A stretch of DNA of 6,146 bases from an uncultured Ruminococcus sp. (GTDB taxonomy: Bacteria; Bacillota; Clostridia; Oscillospirales; Acutalibacteraceae): the NCBI GenBank assembly GCA_946055445.1, contig CAMGGF010000081.1, positions 1-6,146 of the forward strand, read 5' to 3'. Positions within the stretch are counted from its first letter, which is position 1; each line of letters opens with the position of its first letter. The notes under the pieces are model-generated. The model was not told where the DNA came from. It saw nothing but the letters and a program-made list of their open reading frames with translations, and ran no database searches. Position numbers and translations under genes: made by a program. Shown here in pieces: positions 1 through 5,299 of this stretch.

Positions 1-45
1 AAATATACCGTTTTAAACCATATCGGGTTCGGCTCTCCTCACCTT

Positions 46-352
46 AGGGTAACGGCGATAATCCTAACCCGTCAAAAATGCAGTATTCAAGCGATATTTG
101 TCGCTTTCGCTGTTGCCTTGCGAAAGCAAGGCTGCCATCTCAAGACAACAAATCTCATCTTTACTCCTTGCATTTTTGATGCTTTGCAGTTTATCGTGTG
201 CAGATTTGGTCTTAATCGAGGCACAAAACGCAGTTAATCCTTTCGGATTAACGAGTATTTTAACGAAGAGTAAGGGCAAATCCGCCACGAGAAACCGTGG
301 TTCGGATTATTACCGTTACCCTACCGTAAAGACCGCCGTTCGGCGGTTTTTT
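46..352 (+). ncRNA. Candidate structured non-coding RNA, class unknown
   Basis: No recognised gene lies here, but the sequence is densely self-complementary. A closing helix pairs 46-55 (AGGGTAACGG) with 313-322 and continues as 58-64 (ATAATCC) with 304-310. Inside it are: 89-94/101-106 (AAGCGA/TCGCTT); 115-121/126-132, a 7-bp stem with a GAAA tetraloop; 142-146/209-213 plus 149-155/202-208, 12 bp with a two-base bulge; 233-240/245-252, an 8-bp stem with loop TTTC; and 285-289/296-300 (CCACG/CGTGG). A U-tailed terminator follows directly, which favours the + strand. Open frames of about 74-90 codons exist on both strands but have no convincing ribosome binding site, and the - strand one starts with GTG. 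I could not match it to tmRNA, RNase P RNA, 6S or SRP RNA. The 5' end is not defined; transcription may start left of 46. Which strand is transcribed is an inference. Confidence 0.5.
332..352 (+). terminator. Intrinsic terminator of the structured RNA
   Basis: A perfect 7-bp GC-rich stem, ACCGCCG/CGGCGGT (332-338 with 341-347), runs straight into a T tract to 352. It is a textbook Rho-independent terminator on the + strand, placed ten bases after the closing helix of the folded region and before the next promoter. Confidence 0.8.
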
Positions 353-407
353 GATTTCAATTTTCGGTGAATTTTCGCCATTTTTGCCGTATTCGCGGTT
401 TTGTTGA

Positions 408-436
408 TTGACAAGCATTGTATTTTTATGTATTCT
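408..436 (+). promoter_or_regulatory. Sigma-A type promoter of the HTH-kinase operon
   Basis: A perfect -35 box TTGACA (408-413) is followed after exactly 17 bases by TATTCT (431-436, four of six matches to TATAAT). Transcription would start near 443, leaving a leader of about 40 bases. Because an ATG at 428 and the in-frame alternative start at 401 fall inside this promoter, it supports 482 as the true start of the HTH gene. Confidence 0.65.
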
Positions 437-481
437 ATTGATATGCGGACAAACCGATACGGACACAGGGGGAAAATACAG

Positions 482-907
482 ATGGCAAAAACCACCGGCG
501 ATTTGATGGACGCGTTGCAATATCCTGAACAACCGATACAAGCATATTTGACGGAACATGCCGACGCGATGATTGATATAGATTTGAAAGCGTTTTGGCA
601 TGAACTGGTGCAGCGTTCCGGCATGTCAAAATCCGATATCATCAACAAGTCCGATTTCGGGTATGTTTACTTTTACGATGTGATTAACGGCAAAAAGAAC
701 CCCTCCCGCGATAAAATCGTCAAACTGATTTTGTCGATGCAATTAACCTTAGAGGACTGCCAAACAGCGTTGAAATACTGCGGTCGGTCAATTTTGTATC
801 CCCGTGTAAAGCGGGACAGTATTCTCATTTACGGGCTTGTACACCGTCTTTCCGTCTTTGAGGTTTCTGAAATGCTCGAAGCAAACGGCGAGGCAGAGTT
901 AAAATGA
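482..907 (+). CDS. XRE-like helix-turn-helix DNA-binding protein
   Basis: A 141-residue cytosolic protein, probably a transcriptional regulator. The start is ATG 482, chosen because AGGGGGA at 467-473 sits 8 bases upstream and the promoter ends at 436; the longer frame from 401 would begin inside the promoter. Residues about 35-95 resemble a lambda-repressor/XRE fold: helix 1 (LKAFWHELVQRSG), a turn and helix 2 (MSKSDIINKS), a recognition-helix region (GYVYFYDVINGKKNPSRDK), then helices reaching TLEDCQTALK. The C-terminal part (residues 98-141, with GRSILYPRVKRDS) resembles a short helical tail that I associate with clostridial HTH proteins encoded beside Ser/Thr kinases. It overlaps the kinase gene by 4 bases, so the two are co-translated. 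The XRE-like fold is moderately secure; its DNA target, and regulation by the kinase, are inferred. Confidence 0.8.
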   Translation: MAKTTGDLMDALQYPEQPIQAYLTEHADAMIDIDLKAFWHELVQRSGMSKSDIINKSDFGYVYFYDVINGKKNPSRDKIVKLILSMQLTLEDCQTALKYCGRSILYPRVKRDSILIYGLVHRLSVFEVSEMLEANGEAELK

Positions 908-1650
908 AACAGGACACGCTCGATTCGCTTTCTCGCTATATTGACAGTATACTCGCCCAAGAATATACGCTTGCGCGCACGCTTTCCGACCGTGCCATCG
1001 GCAAAACCGAACTCTATCGCAAAAACACGGGTGAATTTTTAATAAAAATCACTTCATACAACCGAAACGACCGCGTTTTTCGGCTCTTAAAAGGAAAAAA
1101 ACTTCTATCTTTGCCGATGATTTATGAAGTTTCTTCTTCGGAAGATTGCCTGACGATTTTAGAGGAATATATAGAGGGGCAAACGCTATCCGCGGTATTG
1201 GAAAACGGCACACTGCCTACGAAACACGCAATTTCCGTTGCTTTGGATTTGTGTGCGGCGCTCGGAGAATTGCATACACGCGGCATTGTTCACCGTGACC
1301 TGAAACCCGACAATATTATAATACAGCCAAACGGGCACGCCGTTTTAATTGATTTGAGCGCGGCACGCCTGATGGGAGATAACAAACGCAGGGATACCGT
1401 CAATCTCGGCACCGTCGGCTATGCAGCGCCCGAACAATTCGGCATTTCACAGTCGGGCCCCGCCTCCGACATATACGCATTGGGCGTTACCTTAAACGAA
1501 ATGTTGTTGGGCGTGCACCCGACAATCGATATACCCAAACGCCGTTTGGGCAGAATTGTCCGCCGTTGTGTCACCACGCAAATCTCAAAGCGATACCACA
1601 CTGTTTCGGAGTTGGAAAAAGCCCTTTCGTCCATTTCACATAAACGATAA
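904..1650 (+). CDS. Minimal Hanks-type Ser/Thr protein kinase
   Basis: A 248-residue soluble kinase that would transfer phosphate from ATP to Ser/Thr of a protein. The catalytic loop HRDLKPDN is complete at residues 130-137 (D132, K134, N137). The metal-binding motif is DLS (150-152) rather than DFG. The activation segment ends in GTVGYAAPEQF (169-179, the APE motif), and SDIYALGV (188-195) is subdomain IX. K48 in FLIKIT is the likely ATP-anchoring lysine. The glycine-rich loop is degenerate (RAIGKTELY, 30-38), and I see no obvious helix-C glutamate in the shortened N-lobe. There is no transmembrane segment or PASTA domain, unlike the housekeeping PrkC type. ATG 904 overlaps the upstream TGA (ATGA), with only a weak GGCGAGG as ribosome binding site, so translation probably depends on coupling. 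The neighbouring HTH protein is the natural candidate substrate (inference). Confidence 0.92.
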   Translation: MKQDTLDSLSRYIDSILAQEYTLARTLSDRAIGKTELYRKNTGEFLIKITSYNRNDRVFRLLKGKKLLSLPMIYEVSSSEDCLTILEEYIEGQTLSAVLENGTLPTKHAISVALDLCAALGELHTRGIVHRDLKPDNIIIQPNGHAVLIDLSAARLMGDNKRRDTVNLGTVGYAAPEQFGISQSGPASDIYALGVTLNEMLLGVHPTIDIPKRRLGRIVRRCVTTQISKRYHTVSELEKALSSISHKR

Positions 1651-1698
1651 GAACACAGCAGGGATTTCCCGAACAGGAAATCCCTGCTGTGTTCTTAT
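1647..1698. terminator. 23-bp perfect hairpin at end of kinase gene
   Basis: Bases 1647-1669 pair without mismatch with 1676-1698 around a six-base loop (CGAACA, 1670-1675). The left arm contains the kinase stop codon TAA (1648-1650). The T-rich right end (TTCTTATT) is modest for an intrinsic terminator, but the stem is so long and symmetrical that it could stop transcription from both sides, separating this operon from the convergent - strand remnant that ends at 1713. Confidence 0.65.
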
Positions 1699-1712
1699 TG
1701 CATACTCGCTAT

Positions 1713-1995
1713 TTATTGTTTTTTCTCGACCGCTACCCAAATTTCACAGGTGTAATTGGAGTCTTGCACATCTGCGGAAGGATACGCCTCAAATTCCAAC
1801 CCGCAAGGTGTATACGCACTGCTCGGAAAAAATTCGGTGCAAATATAGCGGCAGGTATCTATGAATGCATGCGGCATTTGTCCGACGCACCGAAATACCA
1901 CATAGGTATGCGCGGGAAAAACTTTCGGGCGTTTCGTAGCCGTATTTGCGCGCAACATCAATGACCTTTTCGTGCCGTCCTCTCCTTTCCGTCAT
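1713..1995 (-). pseudogene. AraC-family regulator with GyrI-like domain, internally deleted remnant
   Basis: Two pieces of one gene lie in different frames. The first, about 1995-1906, reads EKVIDVARKYGYETPESFSR, a classic second AraC helix-turn-helix. The second, about 1925-1713, reads FPAHTYVVFRCVGQMP, then SSAYTPCGLEFEAYPSADV and CEIWVAVEKK with a natural stop. These match the C-terminal half of a GyrI-like/AraC effector-binding domain. In intact members, roughly 290 residues long, these blocks are separated by well over 100 residues. The linker and the first half of the effector domain are therefore missing, and the reading frame changes at the join (about 1905-1925). The first AraC helix-turn-helix and the start codon are not recognisable upstream. 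Such regulators normally sense small molecules or drugs; this one cannot make a working protein. Confidence 0.75.
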
Positions 1996-2083
1996 CTTGA
2001 TTTTACACGAAGTATTGCCCGTTTGCCTGACCTTTTGTGCGGTCTTGTGGCAGATAAGCATATTTGCGCAAGATTTTCAATAT

Positions 2084-2202
2084 CGGAACGGTCAAGCCCG
2101 TTCCCTACAATTCTTCATTTTTCATGATTCATTTTTCACTTATCACTTTATCACTGCCGCGCTGCGGCATCTGTCCCTACGATTGGATATACAAATCCAA
2201 AT
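2084..2202. repeat. Degenerate copy of the modular intergenic repeat
   Basis: This gap after the VOC gene holds pieces of the repeat seen at 3421-3684 and 5300-5540. A 25-base module at 2084-2108 forms a 7-bp hairpin (GGAACGG/CCGTTCC) and differs by one base from the copy at 5381-5405. An AT-rich stretch (2109-2150) is followed by a perfect hairpin TGCCGC/GCGGCA (2155-2169). The end module at 2175-2202 (CCCTACGATTGGATATACAA...) is a diverged match to 3654-3683. Nothing coding is evident between 1996 and 2202. Confidence 0.65.
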
Positions 2203-2661
2203 CTACCGCATACAAGCATTTACAAATTTCATAGGCACATCCATACGCTCTGCAACTTGCTGCGGCGTCATGCCGCTGTCTAAAAAGCGTTTGCAGACCG
2301 TTTTGATATTTTCACCCACTTCAATAATATGTTTATCCGGGTCATAAAATCGAACCACGCGCTGTCCCCAGGCGTGTTCCTTGACAGAGTGGACATACGA
2401 AATATCACATTCTTTCAGTCGGCTTACAAATTGGTCAAAATCATCTTCCTCAAAATAAAGTTCAAAATCATTGCCGCCGAAAGAAATCTCGCTTGAATGG
2501 ATAAACGCTTTATATAATTCTGCCGTTTGTAACGCAAGACCGCCCGTTAGAGTTTTATTGGCACCGAAATCCGTAATGACACGCAGTCCGAATACCTCTT
2601 TATAAAACGCGACCGACTTATCTATATCCGTTACGACCAACATAGGATTTTTAAATTTCAT
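2203..2661 (-). CDS. VOC (glyoxalase/bleomycin-resistance fold) family protein
   Basis: A 152-residue soluble protein. The N-terminal VOC module begins NPMLVVTDIDKSVAFYKEVFGL (split here as residues 5-16 and on to 26), a typical beta-alpha opening, and the fold closes with HAWGQRVVRFYDPDKHIIEV (96-115). E67 in FELYFE and E114 occupy usual metal-ligand positions, but the customary N-terminal histidine is replaced (P6/M7). Metal binding and substrate are therefore uncertain: a lyase, dioxygenase or drug-binding role cannot be told apart. Residues 127-150 (SGMTPQQVAERMDVPMKFV) form a helix-turn-helix-like tail beyond the VOC fold. The start is supported by GGAGGG at 2668-2673, 6 bases upstream. 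It follows the flavodoxin-like gene by 30 bases, so the pair is probably one operon. The TAG stop directly abuts the repeat at 2084-2202. Confidence 0.88.
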   Translation of the reverse strand: MKFKNPMLVVTDIDKSVAFYKEVFGLRVITDFGANKTLTGGLALQTAELYKAFIHSSEISFGGNDFELYFEEDDFDQFVSRLKECDISYVHSVKEHAWGQRVVRFYDPDKHIIEVGENIKTVCKRFLDSGMTPQQVAERMDVPMKFVNACMR

Positions 2662-2691
2662 TGTGTTCCCTCCGCAAGACTTATATGTATT

Positions 2692-3390
2692 TTATGGTTT
2701 CCACGGTTTCTTACCGTTAAGCCAACCCATATCCGTCCAATACTGTTTTTCTTCCGGCGCGGCGCCCCAATTCGCTTTTTGCATACCGCCGTAAAACCAA
2801 AACAGGGCTCTTGTTTTTAACCCTACGCGAACGGATTTACGCGTTGAAATTCGCCTTGCCATGCGGGTGATGTCTTTTTCTGCCTTTGCTTTTTTCTTTT
2901 GCGGCATCGTTTCCCAACCCATTGTATTGGCGTTAATGCCGTAGACGGTCACCATCGGAATGCCCCAATTCTGTAAGTTGTTCGCCACAAGGGTTGCCGC
3001 TTTTTTCGCCCCCGACCCGGCCGCAGTAGAAATGACCACCGCCTGTTTTGAAAACATCTCTTTGTAAGGCTTATGCGTCAGCCAATTTGTAAAAAACAAG
3101 TCCAAAAAGGCTTTCATCGGTGCGGAGGGCATCATACAGTAATTCGGCGTTGTGAAGACCAGCAAATCCGCCTTTAAAACGGCGTCCATCATCGGCTGTT
3201 TTTCATTCCAATACGGGCAGTTTTCCCGCGCTTGCAGGCAAGCGTAGCACCCCGTGCAGAAATGGTTTAAATCTTTCGGCAAAAAGAATTCTTTTATTTC
3301 TTTTTCGCCGCCGATTTTTTCCACAAGCAGTTTTCCCAAATGATATGTACTGCCTTTGTGGTTTTGTCCGTGAATCATTACGATTTTCAT
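2692..3390 (-). CDS. Flavodoxin-like NAD(P)H-dependent FMN oxidoreductase
   Basis: A 232-residue protein of the NADPH-dependent FMN reductase/flavodoxin-fold group, expected to bind FMN and pass electrons from NAD(P)H to a small acceptor such as a quinone or nitro compound. The opening strand and phosphate loop are MKIVMIHGQNHKGSTYHLGK (residues 1-20). The flavin-contact loop is TPNYCMMPSAPMKAFLDLFF (81-100). A cysteine cluster C45-x2-C48-x2-C51 with C58 (CTGCYACLQARENC) is typical of the iron-sulfur-flavoprotein-like branch and might hold a cluster, which is not proven. The C-terminal 60 residues are basic and aromatic (FWFYGGMQKANWG). The start has TCTCC complement GGAGA at 3396-3400, 5 bases upstream. 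It is first in a two-gene operon with the VOC protein; the substrate is unknown. Confidence 0.9.
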   Translation of the reverse strand: MKIVMIHGQNHKGSTYHLGKLLVEKIGGEKEIKEFFLPKDLNHFCTGCYACLQARENCPYWNEKQPMMDAVLKADLLVFTTPNYCMMPSAPMKAFLDLFFTNWLTHKPYKEMFSKQAVVISTAAGSGAKKAATLVANNLQNWGIPMVTVYGINANTMGWETMPQKKKAKAEKDITRMARRISTRKSVRVGLKTRALFWFYGGMQKANWGAAPEEKQYWTDMGWLNGKKPWKP

Positions 3391-3420
3391 TGCATTCTCC
3401 GTAAATTTAAATTTGTTTCA

Positions 3421-3684
3421 TTCTGTAAATTGGGGTTTGTATTTGTCATCCTGAGCGTAGCGAAGGATCTCAAACAGCATAAAGTTAAAATGTGCGAAAC
3501 GAGATTCTTCGCCTATCGGCTCAGAATGACAACGCGTAGGGAACGGTCTTGACCGTTCCGCAACCGCCCCGTTTACGGGGAGGTGGCACGCGCAAAGCGC
3601 GTGACGGAGGGGCAAAATTACAGCAAAATTCACGGGCGGCCGAGGTCGTCCGCCCCTACGGTTGGATAGACAAACCCCAATTTG
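3421..3684. repeat. Modular intergenic repeat with 14-bp terminal inverted repeats
   Basis: About 264 bases with no gene. The ends are perfect inverted repeats, AAATTGGGGTTTGT (3427-3440) and its complement (3670-3683). Inside, in order: an imperfect inverted pair 3445-3470 (GTCATCCTGAGCGTAGCGAA...) with 3502-3530; a 25-base module at 3536-3560 holding a 9-bp hairpin (GGAACGGTC/GACCGTTCC); CCCCG/CGGGG (3567-3580); CACGCGC/GCGCGTG (3587-3603); and GGGCGG/CCGCCC near 3634-3656. No transposase is present. It resembles a non-autonomous MITE-like or mosaic repeat. The CTGAGCG-AGCGAAGGAT motif is a repeat widespread in clostridial genomes. The right end stops 4 bases short of the HEAT-like gene's stop codon. 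Confidence 0.75.
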
Positions 3685-3688
3685 CCCA

Positions 3689-4129
3689 TCAATCAAACAG
3701 TTTCAACAGCGCATCGGCATCTTTTTTTATTAACGGTGCCATACTGTCTTTATAGTGCGACAAATCTATCTTCTGCACTGCTTCACATATTTTCTCTGAC
3801 AATTCGGGTCTAAACAAAATCACCTCACGCAATGCCGAAAGGCACTGTCTGACCACAGTCGGTTTTTTATCATAAAGTAATGCCATCATAGCAGGAAGGG
3901 CATTTTGTATTTTCCCTTCTGTGTCCCACCTTGCCTGTGCACAACACAAAATAAATCCACGAGTTCTGACATAAGAACTTGAGGATGTCATCAGGCTTAC
4001 AAAATCATCAAAGTATGCATAATACGCATCGGACGCAGTTGACTTTGCTATAATTTCCTTTGAGAAAGCATATGCTTTTTTGTCGTTCTTGTCTTGAAGT
4101 CTATCAAGCAGTTCGATTCTGTTTAACAT
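3689..4129 (-). CDS. HEAT-like alpha-solenoid protein of the clostridial 'SufBD protein' type
   Basis: A 146-residue, all-helical soluble protein. Signature blocks are KNDKKAYAFSKEII (14-27), YVRTRGF (53-59), ARWDTEGKI (66-74), VVRQCLSALREV (92-103) and YKDSMAPLIKKD (126-137), spaced like successive HEAT-type helical pairs. Databases often label this family 'SufBD protein', but nothing here resembles the iron-sulfur assembly SufB/SufD beta-helix, so the name should not be taken as function. HEAT-like proteins usually act as protein-binding scaffolds; the partner is unknown. The start is backed by GGAGGAG (complement 4135-4141), 5 bases upstream. It lies 59 bases after yjdF on the same strand and may share its transcript. 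Length appears normal and the frame is intact. Confidence 0.82.
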   Translation of the reverse strand: MLNRIELLDRLQDKNDKKAYAFSKEIIAKSTASDAYYAYFDDFVSLMTSSSSYVRTRGFILCCAQARWDTEGKIQNALPAMMALLYDKKPTVVRQCLSALREVILFRPELSEKICEAVQKIDLSHYKDSMAPLIKKDADALLKLFD

Positions 4130-4188
4130 TCAATCTCCTCCGCAACGCCTGATTTATATTTCAAGCAAGGACCCTCTGTTTGTTTTTC

Positions 4189-4608
4189 TTAATGTCCACG
4201 GTGTTTCTGCTGTTTTTTCGCCTGCCGCAGGACAAACTGCCGTTCTTTTTCTTCGGCGCGTTTTTCCCGTGCACGATTTATTCGTTCCAATTTATTTTGC
4301 TCTCTTTGTGCGCTTAACGCCTGCTGTGCTTTGGTGCTTATTCCGCTTTGCGCCGTCTGCTTTTGAATTTGGCGTTGCATTCGTTTGGGGTTGATTTTTT
4401 GTGTTTCCGGCATCTCTGCCGCAGCAGGCTTTCCAAACGGCAAATGCCGCCAATGCTTTTGCAGAAAAGCATAAACTGTATAGTCTTTCGGCTCGGCGCC
4501 GAAGGTGATTTTACACACCTCGTATTTACCGGCACATTCCCGTTCATAAATGCCCATCCAAAGCGGTAACGGCAGCAATCTGTGCGCCCGCCGCTTTGAG
4601 ATTTTCAA
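4189..4608 (-). CDS. yjdF: YjdF family protein (DUF2992), 5'-truncated
   Basis: From about 4566 onward this is a clear YjdF/DUF2992 protein: LWMGIYERECAGKYEVCKIT, FGAEPKDYTVYAFL, KINPKRMQRQI (residues 71-81), STKAQQAL (91-98), a charged coiled-coil-like stretch (ERINRAREKRAEEKERQ) and the family's terminal KHRGH. Known family members are small basic proteins of unclear role, in many Firmicutes controlled by the yjdF riboswitch, which answers azaaromatic compounds. The usual first 10-12 residues (an MKLTV...F strand) are missing. The residues before L14 in this frame are just the racemase gene read out of frame. Possible starts are TTG 4608 or ATG 4557; neither has a good ribosome binding site. 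Expression could rely on reinitiation, since the racemase frame stops at 4544-4546, overlapping the ATG 4557 region. No riboswitch is visible, consistent with loss in the same deletion. Family is certain; functionality is doubtful. Confidence 0.8.
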   Translation of the reverse strand: MKISKRRAHRLLPLPLWMGIYERECAGKYEVCKITFGAEPKDYTVYAFLQKHWRHLPFGKPAAAEMPETQKINPKRMQRQIQKQTAQSGISTKAQQALSAQREQNKLERINRAREKRAEEKERQFVLRQAKKQQKHRGH

Positions 4609-4810
4609 GGCTTTTTAAAAGCAGGGCACCGAGTCCGTCATAGTCTTTTTTGGATAATGCCTCCATATGCGCGGTCATATTTACGCTGTCAATAACGATT
4701 TCGGGGTAAAAATCCGCACCTTTTTCGCGGTGGGAAATGTCCATCAGTCCTTCATAATATGCAACGGTAGAAGCAGGGCCCAGCCCACCGACCAAACCGA
4801 TTTTTTTCAT
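4544..4810 (-). pseudogene. Aspartate/glutamate racemase family, truncated N-terminal fragment
   Basis: The 88-residue frame begins MKKIGLVGGLGPASTVAYYE and continues YPEIVIDSVNM (35-45), KDYDGL (55-60) and LLKSLENLKAAGAQIAAVTA (64-83), all typical of the Asp/Glu racemase superfamily, which interconverts D- and L-amino acids with two cysteine-type acid/base residues. Normal length is about 230 residues. Homology ends right where the first catalytic motif ((C/S)NTxH, after GAxxxA) should appear, and the last five residues (LDGHL) are yjdF sequence read in another frame. The fragment therefore has no active site. Its start is well marked by AAAGGAG (complement 4819-4825), 8 bases upstream, and it overlaps the membrane-protein stop by 4 bases (ATGA). 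It is probably still translated as a dead fragment. Confidence 0.85.
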
Positions 4811-5265
4811 AGTTTTTTCTCCTTTGCGGTAAGTGCGGCATTTTTGTAACTGACGGTGATATGACACGGCGCGAATACCAGCGACGCCGCAATCAATAAA
4901 ACGGAACGGCTGAAAATACCACTGCACAAAGAAGTCAAAGACGGCAGTATTGATAAGGCGAGTGCCCTGAAAACGCTGCTTTTACGAAAACATACAATCC
5001 AAATCAGGCAATAAGCGGCTGTAAGCATGCAATTCACAATGATATACGCCGCAAATGCTTTGTCAGACGGAAAGCCGAAACAAGTGTGCGGGATATTGAA
5101 AAGCATAAACCCGAAGCACGCGAACCGCCCGATTTGCTCCAAAAATTCCACCGCACGATTATGCCAAAGATTTTGAAAACCGTCTTTGTTCCGTACGGCA
5201 AATACAATATTCGGCACCATAATCACTGCCATAAACAAAAATCCGTAGAAATTAAAAACAGGCAT
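4807..5265 (-). CDS. Five-TM clostridial membrane protein of unknown function
   Basis: A 152-residue integral membrane protein. Predicted hydrophobic segments lie at about residues 6-24, 46-66, 70-93, 100-118 and 121-140, with the conserved-looking loops VRNKDGFQNLWHNRAVEFLE (24-43), FNIPHTCFGF (56-65) and FRKSSVFRALALSILPS (93-109). I recognise this arrangement as a small, widely spread clostridial hypothetical membrane-protein family but know of no function. The start is firm: GGAGGAG (complement 5271-5277) sits about 5 bases upstream. Its TGA stop overlaps the racemase ATG (ATGA), so the racemase is translationally coupled to it; in an intact ancestor the two may have worked on a common amino-acid or cell-wall theme, which is only a guess. 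A repeat begins 34 bases upstream of its start. Confidence 0.8.
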   Translation of the reverse strand: MPVFNFYGFLFMAVIMVPNIVFAVRNKDGFQNLWHNRAVEFLEQIGRFACFGFMLFNIPHTCFGFPSDKAFAAYIIVNCMLTAAYCLIWIVCFRKSSVFRALALSILPSLTSLCSGIFSRSVLLIAASLVFAPCHITVSYKNAALTAKEKKL

Positions 5266-5299
5266 ATGTACTCCTCCTTGCGGCGGGCAAATAGTACCC

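Noticed and set aside
20..45. GGGTTCGGCTC, reminiscent of a tRNA/tmRNA T-arm, and GAGAGCCG on the - strand, reminiscent of group II intron domain V
   Set aside because: The T-stem does not pair correctly and there is no acceptor end; the domain V hairpin pattern is absent.
64..370. Open frames of 74 and 90 codons on the two strands over the structured region
   Set aside because: Neither has a convincing ribosome binding site, the - strand one starts with GTG, and both run through perfect hairpins. They are better explained by the folded RNA, though the - strand frame is not fully excluded.
401..481. Longer N-terminus for the HTH protein starting at 401
   Set aside because: It would begin inside the TTGACA/TATTCT promoter and before the only good ribosome binding site (467-473).
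3689..4129. Role in iron-sulfur cluster assembly from the common 'SufBD protein' label
   Set aside because: The protein is short and all-helical with HEAT-like blocks; none of the SufB/SufD beta-helix features are visible and no other suf gene is nearby.
4348..4569. + strand open frame of 73 codons opposite yjdF
   Set aside because: It is the shadow of the yjdF coding sequence, which has clear family motifs; it has no ribosome binding site.
4811..4927. Extended N-terminus of the racemase frame reaching 4927
   Set aside because: Racemase homology starts exactly at MKKIGLVGG (4810), which has its own AAAGGAG site; the extension only overlaps the membrane-protein gene.
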